Below are positions 35,559 through 44,319 of a DNA stretch of 64,000 bases, piece after piece. The stretch's first letter is position 1; every line of letters begins with the position of its first letter. The notes under the pieces were generated by a model. That model saw only the letters and a list, made by a program, of their open reading frames with translations. It searched no databases and had not been told where the DNA came from. Where the stretch lies: the NCBI GenBank assembly GCA_021568835.1, contig JAKGSH010000010.1, positions 2,294,001 through 2,358,000 on the forward strand, in the 5' to 3' direction. The DNA comes from Streptomyces sp. Tue 6430 (GTDB taxonomy: Bacteria; Actinomycetota; Actinomycetes; Streptomycetales; Streptomycetaceae). The position numbers were made by a program, and so were the translations under genes.

Positions 35559-36902
35559 ATGGCCCTCAGGATCACCGTGATCGGCACCGGTTATCTCGGT
35601 GCCACGCACGCCGCGGCCATGGCCGAGCTGGGCTTCGAGGTGCTGGCGCTCGACGTCGTGCGCGAGAAGATCGAGATGCTGGAGCGGGGCGAGACCCCGA
35701 TGTACGAGCCGGGCCTGGAGGAGCTGCTGCGGCGGCACGTCGCCGGGTTCGAGGGCTCCAGCGGGCGGCTGCGCTTCACCCAGGACTGGGCGGAGGTCGG
35801 CGCGTTCGGCGACGTCCACTTCGTGTGCGTGAACACCCCGCAGAAGCACGGCGAGTACGCCTGCGACATGTCGTACGTCGAGTCCGCGATCGCCTCGCTC
35901 GCCCCGCACCTGGAGCGGCCCGCGCTGGTGGTGGGCAAGTCGACCGTGCCGGTGGGCTCCGCGGACCGGCTGGCCCGCACGATCGCGGAGCTGGCCCCGG
36001 CCGGCGAGGACGCGGAGCTGGCGTGGAACCCGGAGTTCCTGCGGGAGGGCTTCGCCGTGCAGGACACCCTGCACCCGGACCGGATCGTGGTCGGGGTGCG
36101 CAGCGAGCGGGCCGAGCGGACGCTGCGGGAGGTGTACGCGGGACCGGTCGGGGAGGGCTCGCCGTTCGTCGTCACGGACTTCCCGACGGCCGAGCTGGTG
36201 AAGACCTCCGCGAACTCCTTCCTCGCCACCAAGATCTCCTTCATCAACGCGATGGCGGAGGTCTGCGAGGCCGCCGGCGGTGACGTGGCCAAGCTGGCGG
36301 AGGCCATCGGGTACGACGACCGGATCGGCAGCAAGTTCCTGCGGGCCGGCATCGGCTTCGGCGGCGGTTGTCTGCCGAAGGACATCCGGGCGTTCATGGC
36401 CCGTGCGGGCGAGCTGGGCGCCGACCAGGCGCTGACCTTCCTGCGCGAGATCGACTCGATCAACATGCGCCAGCGCGGGCAGATGGTGGAGCTGGCCCGG
36501 CAGTCGCTGGGCGGGGGGCCGTTCCTCGGCAGGCGGGTCGCCGTGCTCGGCGCCACCTTCAAGCCGGACTCCGACGACGTGCGGGACTCGCCGGCGCTGA
36601 ACGTCGCCGGGCAGATCCACCTCCAGGGCGGCCAGGTGACCGTCTACGACCCCAAGGGCATGGACAACGCCCGCCGCGTCTTCCCGACGCTCGGCTACGC
36701 CGACTCGGCCCTGGAGGCCGTCCGGGGCGCCGACGTCGTCCTGCACCTGACCGAGTGGCGGGAGTTCCGGGAGCTGGACCCGGCGGCGCTCGGCGAGGTC
36801 ACGGCGGCGCGGCTGATCCTCGACGGGCGCAACGCGCTCGACCCGGTGCTGTGGCGCAAGGCCGGCTGGACGTACCGGGCGATGGGCCGCCCGACCGCCT
36901 GA
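35559..36902 (+). CDS. UDP-glucose 6-dehydrogenase
   Basis: It oxidises UDP-glucose twice to UDP-glucuronate, a precursor for acidic wall or exopolysaccharide sugars. The 447-residue protein starts MALRITVIGTGYLGATHAAA, giving the NAD-binding loop GTGYLG. Other signatures are NTPQKHGEYACDMSYVESAI, NPEFLREGFAVQD and the catalytic cysteine in GFGGGCLPKDIRAF. The C-terminal UDP-binding domain has VLGATFKPDSDDVRDSPAL. GDP-mannose dehydrogenase is closely related, but the overall pattern favours UDP-glucose. GGAG lies nine bases before ATG. A long terminator hairpin follows. It fits the envelope theme of the preceding block. Confidence 0.93.
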   Translation: MALRITVIGTGYLGATHAAAMAELGFEVLALDVVREKIEMLERGETPMYEPGLEELLRRHVAGFEGSSGRLRFTQDWAEVGAFGDVHFVCVNTPQKHGEYACDMSYVESAIASLAPHLERPALVVGKSTVPVGSADRLARTIAELAPAGEDAELAWNPEFLREGFAVQDTLHPDRIVVGVRSERAERTLREVYAGPVGEGSPFVVTDFPTAELVKTSANSFLATKISFINAMAEVCEAAGGDVAKLAEAIGYDDRIGSKFLRAGIGFGGGCLPKDIRAFMARAGELGADQALTFLREIDSINMRQRGQMVELARQSLGGGPFLGRRVAVLGATFKPDSDDVRDSPALNVAGQIHLQGGQVTVYDPKGMDNARRVFPTLGYADSALEAVRGADVVLHLTEWREFRELDPAALGEVTAARLILDGRNALDPVLWRKAGWTYRAMGRPTA

Positions 36903-36941
36903 CACGGGGGCGCCCGCGGCAGGGGCGCCCGGCACGCGGGT

Positions 36942-36982
36942 GACGCCGGTTCGGCCGAGGCTCAGTCGGCCGAACCGGCGTC
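36942..36982 (+). terminator. Terminator after UDP-glucose dehydrogenase
   Basis: A perfect 17-bp stem (36942-36958 with 36966-36982) and a seven-base loop, 40 bases past the stop codon. Confidence 0.85.
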
Positions 36983-37103
36983 CGTCTGCATTGTGCCGCA
37001 CGGACGCGGTGCGTGACGTGTGAACTGCCCGTGCGTTAGGGCCGCGGCCCGTCCGGGCACCCGTCCGCCCGGCATCCGCCGCACACCGACCGAGGAGACC
37101 CTC

Positions 37104-37508
37104 ATGGCACCCGCCGTCCGTCTGCGTTCCGTCGTGCTCGACTGCCCCGACCCGCGTGCCCTCGCCGGGTTCTACGCCGCTCTGCTCGGCGGCACCCCGG
37201 ACGCCGGGGAGGGGAACGAGGACTGGTACGTGCTCCAGGTTCCCGGCGGGCCCCGGCTGGCCTTCCAGCGGGCGGAGGGGCTGACCCCGCCCGAGTGGCC
37301 GCGCGCCGACCGCAACGCCCAGCAGTTCCACCTCGACCTCGACGCCGGCGCCACCTGGGAGGAGGTGGACGCGGCCCACGCGCGCGTGCTGGAACTGGGC
37401 GCGCGGCCGCTGGACCTGGAGGACCGGGAGGAGAAGGACTTCCAGGTGTACGCCGACCCGGCGGGGCACCCGTTCTGCCTGTGCCGCATCGAGCGCGCCT
37501 CGTCGTGA
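37104..37508 (+). CDS. VOC family (glyoxalase-like) protein
   Basis: This 134-residue protein has two beta-alpha-beta-beta-beta modules. It starts MAPAVRLRSVVLDCPDPRALAGFYAALLGG, the typical opening of uncharacterised VOC proteins. It has the second-module elements QQFHLDLDAG and DFQVYADPAGHPFCLCRIER. His in FHLDLD and Glu in the C-terminal half would bind a metal. The actual substrate (dioxygenase, resistance or isomerase type) is unknown. GAGGAG is eight bases before ATG. It stands alone, ending 33 bases from the convergent dipeptidase-like gene. Confidence 0.9.
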   Translation: MAPAVRLRSVVLDCPDPRALAGFYAALLGGTPDAGEGNEDWYVLQVPGGPRLAFQRAEGLTPPEWPRADRNAQQFHLDLDAGATWEEVDAAHARVLELGARPLDLEDREEKDFQVYADPAGHPFCLCRIERASS

Positions 37509-37540
37509 GCGCCGGCCCGCGGGTGTGACCGGGTACGTCC

Positions 37541-38683
37541 TCAGGACGACGGGCCCTGGCCGTCCAGGCCCGTGATCGTCGCCGTGGACGGCTCCCTGCG
37601 GTGCTGTGCCGTGCGGGCGGCGACGTCCGCGGTGCGCAGGACGCGCTGCATGTTCCCCCAGGTCAGCCGGGCGATGTCGGACTCCGGCCAGCCGCGGTGG
37701 AGGAGCTCGGCGATCAGGTGCGGGTAGCCGGCGACGTCGGCGAGGTCCTGAGGGTGGGCGGCCCCGGAGTCGTGGGTGCCGGACAGGCCGACGCAGTCGG
37801 GTCCGGCGACCTCGCGGACGTGGTCGAGGTGGTCGGCGACGTCCGCGAGGGTGGGGCCGGTCTGTTCGGCGGCCAGCGGCACCATGCACAGGCCGCCGGC
37901 CGCGCCGAGGGCGGCGAGGAGGTCGTCGGGCAGGTTGTCGGGGTGCGGGCGCAGGGCGCGGGCGGCGGAGCGGGTGCACAGGGACGGGGCCCTGGAGAGG
38001 GTGAGGGTCCGGGTGATCGTGGCGTCGGAGGCGCCGGCCAGGTCGGCGAGCACCCCGAGCCGGTTCATCTCGCGCACGACCTCCTCGCCGAACCGGGTGA
38101 GTCCCGCCTCGCTCGCCCAGGAGGTGCCCGCGAGGGTGAGGACGCGCAGGCCGAGGGAGTGCAGGACGCGCAGGACGCCGAGGGAGTCCTCGAGGGCCGC
38201 GGCCGGGGCCGGGCCGAGGACGACGGCGACGCGGCCCCAGTTGCGGGCGTCGATGATCTGGCCGGCGCCGAGCGCGGGACGCAGGCCCTCGGGGTGCGCG
38301 CGGATCACCGACCGGGCGAGGTCGATCTGTTCCAGGGTGGCGGCGGCCGGCCGGCCGGCGGCGGGGCCCGACGGCGGCCGCAGCGACCAGAAGAGGGCGC
38401 CGACGTGGCCCTCGCGCAGCCGGGGCAGGTCGGTGCCGACGGCGCTCTCCCCCAGCTCGAGGTCGTAGAACGGCAGTCGGCGCAGGGCGCGGGGCAGGGC
38501 GTTGTGGCCGTCGACGACGGGATGGGCGGCGAGGAGGGCGCGGGCCCGGTCGAGGGGCCCGGCCTCCGGACCGGTCGGCGCGGTGCCTCCCGCGGCGTCG
38601 GGGACGCCCGCGATCGGGGGGAACGGTTCCGGCAGCTCGCCGACCTCCGGCGTGGTGTGCAGTTCGTGCTGGAGGTCGGCCAT
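37541..38683 (-). CDS. M19 (renal dipeptidase) family protein lacking the metal ligands
   Basis: This 380-residue protein clearly aligns with the neighbouring dipeptidase at 39153-40340: HPVVDGHNALPRALRRLPFYDL against HPVVDGHNDLPWALREQVRYDL, and VADHLDHVREVAGPDCVGLSG against VADHLDHMREVAGVDHLGIGG. Every zinc-binding position seen in the neighbour is changed. The HxD becomes HxA, MGAEGGH becomes LGPAPAA, DLSH becomes DLAG, FSHS becomes LCTR and GGDYDG becomes SGTHDSG. The frame is intact, so it is kept as a protein. It is probably a catalytically dead paralogue. It could partner the active enzyme, bind a peptide, or have gained another chemistry. Confidence 0.9.
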   Translation of the reverse strand: MADLQHELHTTPEVGELPEPFPPIAGVPDAAGGTAPTGPEAGPLDRARALLAAHPVVDGHNALPRALRRLPFYDLELGESAVGTDLPRLREGHVGALFWSLRPPSGPAAGRPAAATLEQIDLARSVIRAHPEGLRPALGAGQIIDARNWGRVAVVLGPAPAAALEDSLGVLRVLHSLGLRVLTLAGTSWASEAGLTRFGEEVVREMNRLGVLADLAGASDATITRTLTLSRAPSLCTRSAARALRPHPDNLPDDLLAALGAAGGLCMVPLAAEQTGPTLADVADHLDHVREVAGPDCVGLSGTHDSGAAHPQDLADVAGYPHLIAELLHRGWPESDIARLTWGNMQRVLRTADVAARTAQHRREPSTATITGLDGQGPSS

Positions 38684-38935
38684 GACGGTCTCCGTACGTC
38701 GCTCGGCAGTACGGTCACCGTCGCACGGCGGGCGGGCCGCTTCCTGGTGGAAGGCGCGTTCGGGGTACGCCCCGCCACGCCGCCCGGATCACCGTGCCGG
38801 GGCCGCGCGGGACCGGCCGGGCCGACGGTCGCGCACGGTCGCCGCGCTCGGCCGCGGTAGTGGTGGCGTGGCTCGAGGATCTTCGGTTCCCGCTCGCTCT
38901 CCCCGGTCAGGCAGAGGGCTCGAAGCGGACGCTCC
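38684..38935. other. Gap between the small protein gene and the M19-like gene
   Basis: No gene is recognised in these 252 bases. The sequence keeps the GC content of the window and may carry a promoter for the M19-like gene, but no clear -35/-10 pair is seen. Confidence 0.4.
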
Positions 38936-39130
38936 TCACCCGTCCTGCGTCAGGTCCCGCAGCTCCTCGACGGTCTTGGCCACCATGGACGCGCCTGCCC
39001 TGTCCCGGGCCACGGCTTCCCTCAGGCGCCGGGCGTTCGCGGGGGAACGCAGCAGGTGAACCGTCTCCTGCCACGCCTCGTCGTCGTCCGTCGACGTACT
39101 CACCGCGCCACCGTTCCCCTCGTTCCGCAT
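38936..39130 (-). CDS. Small protein resembling the C-terminal half of YefM/Phd antitoxins
   Basis: This 64-residue protein (55 if it starts at GTG 39103) reads DDDEAWQETVHLLRSPANARRL followed by REAVARDRAGASMVAKTVEELRDL. The stretch TVHLLRSPANARRLREAV matches the usual C-terminal helix of YefM-type antitoxins, which binds toxin. The N-terminal DNA-binding half and a toxin gene are absent. It lies 22 bases after the active dipeptidase gene, in the same direction, so it is probably part of the purK-purE-dipeptidase operon. Whether it is an orphan antitoxin relic or a new small partner protein is open. Confidence 0.75.
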   Translation of the reverse strand: MRNEGNGGAVSTSTDDDEAWQETVHLLRSPANARRLREAVARDRAGASMVAKTVEELRDLTQDG

Positions 39131-39152
39131 TCCGTCACCGCTCCGGACGGCC

Positions 39153-40340
39153 TCAGCCGTCGAGCGACTCGATCGTCGCGTGGGACGGCGCCCGGGTGGC
39201 CCTCAGGTCGCGGGCCACGTCCTCCGCGGCGGCCAGGACCCGGACCGCGTTCCGCCAGGTCAGCTTGGCGAGGTCGGACGTCGACCAGCCGCGCTCCAGC
39301 AGTTCGGCGAGGAGCCTCGGGTAGCCGGAGACGTCGCCGAGGCCCTCGGGGGTGAAGGCGGTGCCGTCGTAGTCGCCGCCGATGCCGAGGTGGTCGACGC
39401 CCGCGACCTCGCGCATGTGGTCGAGGTGGTCGGCGACCGTCGCCACGGTGGCGACCGGGCGGGGGTTCGCCGTCTCGAAGGCACGGTGGACCGCCATCGC
39501 CTCGGCGGTGGTGTCGAGGTGGTGGAAGCCGTGCGCGCGCATGTTCTCGTCCGCGGCGGCCGTCCAGTCCACGGCCGCCTGGAGCACGAACTTCGGCACG
39601 AACGTCACCATGGCGACGCCGCCGTTGGCGGGCAGCCGCTCCAGCACGTCGTCGGGGATGTTGCGCGGGTGGTCGCACACCGCCCGCGAGGAGGAGTGCG
39701 AGAAGATGACCGGTGCGGCGGAGACGTCGAGCGCGTCCCGCATCGTCGTCGCCGCCACGTGCGAGAGGTCGACGAGCATGCCCTCGCGGTTCATCTCCCG
39801 GACGACCTCGCGGCCGAACGCCGTCAGCCCGCCGGCCTTCGGCACGTCGGTCGCGGAGTCCGCCCAGTCCACGTTGTCGTTGTGGGTGAGCGTCATGTAC
39901 CGCACGCCGAGCGCGTACAGGCCGCGCAGGGTGCCCAGCGAGTTGGCTATGGAGTGGCCGCCCTCGGCGCCCATGAGCGAGGCGATACGGCCCTCCGCGC
40001 GCGCCGCCTCCATGTCGGCGGCGGTCAGGGCGGCCCGGAGTGCCTCGGGGTGGCGGTCGATGAGCTGCCGCACGCAGTCGATCTGCTCCAGCGTCGCCGG
40101 GACCGCGCCCGGCAGGTCCGAGCGGACGTACACCGACCAGTACTGCGCGCCGACGCCGCCCGCGCGCAGGCGGGGGATGTCGGTGTGCAGGTGGGCGTGC
40201 TGGTCGGTGGCGATGTCCCGGGCGTCGAGGTCGTAGCGGACCTGTTCGCGCAGCGCCCACGGCAGATCGTTGTGGCCGTCGACGACCGGGTGTTCGCGCA
40301 GCAGTTCCCGGGCCTGGTCCAGGAAGGTCATCGTCGTCAC
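39153..40340 (-). CDS. Dipeptidase, peptidase family M19
   Basis: This zinc dipeptidase cleaves a range of dipeptides, and D-residue dipeptides in some members. The 395-residue protein keeps all ligands: HND (His23, Asp25), the Glu in MGAEGGH, the His in DLSH, the His in FSHSSSRAVCDHPRN and the Asp in GGDYDG. There is no signal peptide, so it is cytoplasmic. The GTG start at 40340 overlaps the purE stop (GTGA), so it is translated with purE. No obvious metabolic link between purines and dipeptides is known to me; co-expression may reflect growth-linked supply. Confidence 0.95.
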   Translation of the reverse strand: MTTMTFLDQARELLREHPVVDGHNDLPWALREQVRYDLDARDIATDQHAHLHTDIPRLRAGGVGAQYWSVYVRSDLPGAVPATLEQIDCVRQLIDRHPEALRAALTAADMEAARAEGRIASLMGAEGGHSIANSLGTLRGLYALGVRYMTLTHNDNVDWADSATDVPKAGGLTAFGREVVREMNREGMLVDLSHVAATTMRDALDVSAAPVIFSHSSSRAVCDHPRNIPDDVLERLPANGGVAMVTFVPKFVLQAAVDWTAAADENMRAHGFHHLDTTAEAMAVHRAFETANPRPVATVATVADHLDHMREVAGVDHLGIGGDYDGTAFTPEGLGDVSGYPRLLAELLERGWSTSDLAKLTWRNAVRVLAAAEDVARDLRATRAPSHATIESLDG

Positions 40341-40864
40341 TTCCCGAAGCCGAAGCCGCCGTTTGCCCCGCCCTCGACCTTGGCGCGCAGGCGCTTGCCC
40401 TTCTCGGTGGCCTGGTCGTTGAGGTCCTGCTGGAAGTCGCGCATCCGTGCGAGGAGGTCCTCGTCGTGCGTGGCGAGGATGCGGGCGGCGAGCAGACCGG
40501 CGTTGCGGGCGCCGCCGACCGAGACGGTCGCGACGGGGACGCCGGCCGGCATCTGCACGATCGACAGCAGGCTGTCCATGCCGTCGAGGTACTTCAGCGG
40601 CACGGGCACGCCGATGACGGGCAGCGGGGTGACGGAGGCGAGCATGCCGGGCAGGTGGGCGGCGCCGCCCGCGCCGGCGACGATCACCTTGAGCCCGCGG
40701 TCAGCGGCCTGCTCCCCGTAGGCGACCATCTCGCGCGGCATGCGGTGCGCGGAGACGACGTCGACCTCGTAGTCGATCTCGAACTCGTCGAGGGCCTTGG
40801 CCGCCGCCTCCATGACGGGCCAGTCGGAGTCCGACCCCATGACGATGCCTACGACAGGACTCAT
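40337..40864 (-). CDS. purE: N5-carboxyaminoimidazole ribonucleotide mutase (class I PurE)
   Basis: It converts N5-CAIR to CAIR in purine synthesis. The 175-residue protein starts MSPVVGIVMGSDSDWPVMEAA, with the substrate-binding loop GSDSDW. It has VVSAHRMPREM (catalytic His) and AGAGGAAHLPGMLASVTPLPVIGVPV, all class I signatures. The C-terminus has a Lys- and Gly-rich tail. Its ATG overlaps the purK stop by ATGA, and its stop overlaps the dipeptidase start by GTGA. Confidence 0.97.
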   Translation of the reverse strand: MSPVVGIVMGSDSDWPVMEAAAKALDEFEIDYEVDVVSAHRMPREMVAYGEQAADRGLKVIVAGAGGAAHLPGMLASVTPLPVIGVPVPLKYLDGMDSLLSIVQMPAGVPVATVSVGGARNAGLLAARILATHDEDLLARMRDFQQDLNDQATEKGKRLRAKVEGGANGGFGFGK

Positions 40865-42000
40865 TCGGTGATCGTGCCTCTCAGGTAGCCGGCAGCGTGA
40901 CGGGCGCGTTCCAGCACGTCGTCGAGGTCGTCGCCGTAGGTGTTGACGTGACCGACCTTGCGGCCGGGCTTCACGTCCTTGCCGTACATGTGGATCTTCA
41001 GCTGGGGGTCGCGGGCCATGCAGTGCAGGTACGCGGAGTACATGTCCGGGTAGTCGCCGCCGAGGACGTTGACCATGACCGTCCACTTCGCGCGCGGGCG
41101 CGGGTCGCCGAGCGGGAGGTCGAGGACCGCGCGGACGTGGTTGGCGAACTGCGACGTGATCGCGCCGTCCATGCTCCAGTGGCCCGAGTTGTGCGGGCGC
41201 ATCGCCAGCTCGTTGACGAGGATGCGGCCGTCGCGGGTCTGGAACAGCTCGACGGCGAGGTGGCCGACGACGCCGAGTTCCTTGGCGATGGTCAGGGCCA
41301 TCTCCTCGGCCGCGAGGGCCAGGGCCGCGTCGAGGCCGGGGGCGGGGGCGATCACGGTGTCGCAGACGCCGTCGACCTGGCGCGACTCGACGACCGGGTA
41401 GGCGACCGCCTGGCCGTGCGGGGAGCGCACGACGTTCGCGGCCAGCTCGCGGACGTAGTCGACCTTCTCCTCGGCGAGGACGGGGACGCCCGCGCGGAAG
41501 GGGTCCTCGGCCTCCTCGACGGAGTCCACGACCCACACGCCCTTGCCGTCGTAGCCGCCGCGGACGGTCTTGAGGACGACGGGAAAGCCCTCGCCCTCCG
41601 CCGCGAACGCGGCCACGTCCGCCGGGTCGGCCACGATGCGGTGCCGTGGGCAGGGGATGCCGATCGCGTCGAGCTTCGCGCGCATCACGCCCTTGTCCTG
41701 GGCGTGCACGAGCGCCTCGGGGCCCGGGCGGACGGGGATGCCGTCCGCCTCCAGGGCCCGGAGGTGCTCGGTGGGGACGTGCTCGTGATCGAAGGTGATC
41801 ACGTCACAGCCCCGCGCGAACTCGCGCAGCGTGTCCAGGTCGCGATAGTCGCCGACGACGACGTCGCTGACCACCTGGGCCGCGGAATCCTGAGGAGTGT
41901 CACTGAGGAGCTTGAACCTGATGCCCAACGGGATGCCCGCCTCGTGTGTCATACGAGCGAGCTGGCCCCCGCCGACCATGCCGACTACCGGGAACGTCAC
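40861..42000 (-). CDS. purK: N5-carboxyaminoimidazole ribonucleotide synthase
   Basis: This ATP-grasp enzyme makes N5-CAIR from AIR, ATP and bicarbonate, feeding PurE. The 379-residue protein starts at GTG 42000 with TFPVVGMVGGGQLARMTHEAG, the usual PurK N-terminus. It contains ITFDHEHVPTEHLRALE, the ATP-grasp elements VVLKTVRGGYDGKGVWVV and LAVELFQTRDGRILVNELAMRPHNSGHW, and ends near GTITE. It is first in the purK-purE-dipeptidase operon and divergent from the GtrA gene. Confidence 0.97.
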   Translation of the reverse strand: MTFPVVGMVGGGQLARMTHEAGIPLGIRFKLLSDTPQDSAAQVVSDVVVGDYRDLDTLREFARGCDVITFDHEHVPTEHLRALEADGIPVRPGPEALVHAQDKGVMRAKLDAIGIPCPRHRIVADPADVAAFAAEGEGFPVVLKTVRGGYDGKGVWVVDSVEEAEDPFRAGVPVLAEEKVDYVRELAANVVRSPHGQAVAYPVVESRQVDGVCDTVIAPAPGLDAALALAAEEMALTIAKELGVVGHLAVELFQTRDGRILVNELAMRPHNSGHWSMDGAITSQFANHVRAVLDLPLGDPRPRAKWTVMVNVLGGDYPDMYSAYLHCMARDPQLKIHMYGKDVKPGRKVGHVNTYGDDLDDVLERARHAAGYLRGTITE

Positions 42001-42200
42001 GCCCCTAGGGTATCGGCCACGCCGCACTGGCTGGTTCCGCGCCTCCCACCGGGCTCTCTCCGGCCCGGTACCGGCGGTTTCCCGGCGTCCCTGCGGCCCG
42101 TTCCGCGGGCGGTGGGGCGGCGGCACGGGAAACCCGCGAGAGGGATGGTTAGCATGGCTTGGTTGACGAAACCGACACCCGGACGGGGGCCTGCACGACC

Positions 42201-42704
42201 ATGGCACATGGTTCCTCGGGGGAAGGACGGCTGCGAAGACTCACCCACGAGCTGGCCAAGTTCGGCGCGGTGGGCGGGGCGGGCCTGCTGGTCAACCTCG
42301 GCGTCTTCAACTTCGTGCGGCACGTCACCGACCTCCCCGTGGTGCGTGCGAGCGTCATCGCCACGGTGGTCGCCATCGCCTTCAACTACGTCGGATTCCG
42401 GTACTTCACCTACCGGGACCGGGACAAGGGCGGGCGCACGAAGGAGATGTCGCTGTTCCTGCTGTTCAGCGCGGTGGGGCTGGTCATCGAGAACGGGCTG
42501 CTGTTCCTGGCGACGTACGGGTTCGGGTGGGACAGCCCGTTGCAGAGCAACGTGTTCAAGTTCCTCGGGATCGGGATCGCCACGCTGTTCCGGTTCTGGT
42601 CGTACCGGACGTGGGTGTTCAAGGCACTGCCGGGACACGGCACCGTGGTGGGGAAGTCTCGGGTGACGGCGGCCGAGACCACGACGGAGCAGCGGGTGGG
42701 CTGA
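42201..42704 (+). CDS. GtrA family membrane protein
   Basis: This 167-residue protein has four membrane helices, ELAKFGAVGGAGLLVNLGVFNF, ASVIATVVAIAFNYVGFRYF, LFLLFSAVGLVIENGLLFLA and VFKFLGIGIATLFRFWSYRTWVF. The family includes putative flippases of undecaprenyl- or decaprenyl-linked sugars in O-antigen and arabinogalactan synthesis. ATG 42201 is chosen; a TTG at 42159 in the same frame would lengthen it by 14 residues. It lies between purK (divergent) and the sensor kinase (convergent), and could serve the same wall glycan pathway as the LCP block. Confidence 0.9.
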   Translation: MAHGSSGEGRLRRLTHELAKFGAVGGAGLLVNLGVFNFVRHVTDLPVVRASVIATVVAIAFNYVGFRYFTYRDRDKGGRTKEMSLFLLFSAVGLVIENGLLFLATYGFGWDSPLQSNVFKFLGIGIATLFRFWSYRTWVFKALPGHGTVVGKSRVTAAETTTEQRVG

Positions 42705-42743
42705 GGGGCCCGAGGCCGCGGCCCGGACGGGCCGGCCGGCCGG

Positions 42744-44018
42744 TCACCTCACCGTGGGTTCCGTGTCCTGCGGCGGCTTCTTCTCCGGCGCCGTCCGTGA
42801 CAGGAACAGGCCGAAGACCGGGGGCTTGGTCTGGAGCATCTCCAGACGTCCGCCGTCGGCCTCGGCGAGGTCCCGGGCCACCGCGAGGCCGATTCCCGTG
42901 GAGTTGCGGCCGCTGATCGTGCGCTCGAAGATGCGGGCGCCGAGGTCCGCGGGGACGCCGGGGCCCTCGTCGGTGACCTCGATGACCGCCTGGTTGCCGG
43001 TGACCCGCGTACGCAGGGCGACCGTGCCGCCGCCGTGCATGAGCGAGTTCTCGATGAGGGCCGCCAGCACCTGGGCCACCGCGCCCGGGGTGCCCACCGC
43101 CTCGAGGTGCCGCTTGCCGGAGCTGACGATCGCGCGGCCCACCCCGCGGTAGGCCGGGCGCCACTCGGCGAGCTGCTGCTGGATGACCTCGTCGAGGTCG
43201 AAGGTGACGGCGGAGCCGGTGCGGGGGTCGCGGGAGTTCGTCAGCAGGCGCTGCACGACGTCGGTGAGGCGTTCCACCTGGGTCAGCGCGATCGTGGCCT
43301 CCTCCTTCACCGTGTCCGGGTCGTCGGTGAGGGTGATCTCCTCCAGGCGCATGGACAGGGCGGTGAGCGGGGTGCGCAGCTGGTGGGAGGCGTCGGCGGC
43401 GAGCCGGCGTTCCGCCGTCAGCATGCGGGCGATGCGCTCGGCGGAGGAGTCGAGCACGTCGGCGACCCGGTCCAGCTCGGGGACGCCGTAGCGCTTGTGG
43501 CGGGGCCGGGGGTCGCCGGAGCCGAGGCGCTCGGCGGTCTCGGCGAGGTCGGTGAGCGGGGAGGCGAGCCGGTTGGCCTGGCGGATGGCCAGGAGGACCG
43601 CGGCGACCACCGCGAGCAGCGCCACCAGGCCGATGATCAGCAGGGTGCGGCCGACCTCGCGGGTCACGGAGGAGCGGGGCTCCTCGACGACGACGGTCTC
43701 CCCCTCCTCCCCGCGGGCCTCGCCCCGGATGACGTCGCCCTCGGGGCGGCTGCCGACCGCGATGACCGGCCTGCCGGGCATCCGGACCACCGCGTACCGC
43801 TCGTGGGTGAGCTGGCTGCGCAGCACCTCGGCGTCCACGGTCCCGGCGCCGGCGAGACGGCTGTCCACGATGCTGGCCAGGCGGGCCGCCTCCAGCTCGA
43901 CGCGTTCCTGCGCGCTGTTGCTGATCGTGCGCGTCTCGACGATGACGAGGGAGACCCCGAACACGGCGATCACGACGAGTACGACGGCCAGCGTGGACTG
44001 GATCAGACGGCGACGCAC
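42744..44018 (-). CDS. Sensor histidine kinase
   Basis: This is a membrane two-component sensor of 424 residues. Helix 1 is LAVVLVVIAVFGVSLVIV (about 10-28) and an extracytoplasmic domain of about 90 residues follows. Helix 2 is LLIIGLVALLAVVAAVLLAI (about 125-145). A HAMP-like linker is followed by the H-box DASHQLRTPLTALSMRLEE, the N-box LAALIENSLMHGG, and the G-boxes DEGPGVP and TGIGLAVARDLAE. The signal is unknown. Its regulator lies upstream at 44320, separated by an unusually long 301-bp gap. Confidence 0.95.
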   Translation of the reverse strand: MRRRLIQSTLAVVLVVIAVFGVSLVIVETRTISNSAQERVELEAARLASIVDSRLAGAGTVDAEVLRSQLTHERYAVVRMPGRPVIAVGSRPEGDVIRGEARGEEGETVVVEEPRSSVTREVGRTLLIIGLVALLAVVAAVLLAIRQANRLASPLTDLAETAERLGSGDPRPRHKRYGVPELDRVADVLDSSAERIARMLTAERRLAADASHQLRTPLTALSMRLEEITLTDDPDTVKEEATIALTQVERLTDVVQRLLTNSRDPRTGSAVTFDLDEVIQQQLAEWRPAYRGVGRAIVSSGKRHLEAVGTPGAVAQVLAALIENSLMHGGGTVALRTRVTGNQAVIEVTDEGPGVPADLGARIFERTISGRNSTGIGLAVARDLAEADGGRLEMLQTKPPVFGLFLSRTAPEKKPPQDTEPTVR

Positions 44019-44319
44019 AGGGCCCTCCGGACGGTGGCTTCACGGGACGGGTGGGGACGGCTCGCCCGGGGTGGGGCCGCGTCCGCCACACGGCTGCGCC
44101 GCGGGGCGCGGCCGTCGGCGGGGCGATGCGGGGTGCGGCGGCGATGCGGGGTGCGACGGCCCCGGCGGCGGTGCCCCGTGGCTGCCGCCGGCCGGTGGCC
44201 CCTCGACGACCGCCGCCCCGGCCGAGCGGGCCGCCGCCGGTCACGCCCTTCACCGGCCGGTCGGCCGCCGGTCGGCCGCTCACCGGTCTTCGGCCTTCGG
44301 CCGGCTCTTCTGGGAGCGG
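44019..44319. other. 301-bp gap between response regulator and sensor kinase genes
   Basis: It contains no recognised gene. It is extremely GC-rich, with a direct repeat of GCGATGCGGGGTGCG (around 44125-44158) and several GGCCGGTCGGCCG-type palindromes near 44255-44310. These could form hairpins in the mRNA between the two genes and lower kinase expression relative to the regulator; this is inference. Confidence 0.5.
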
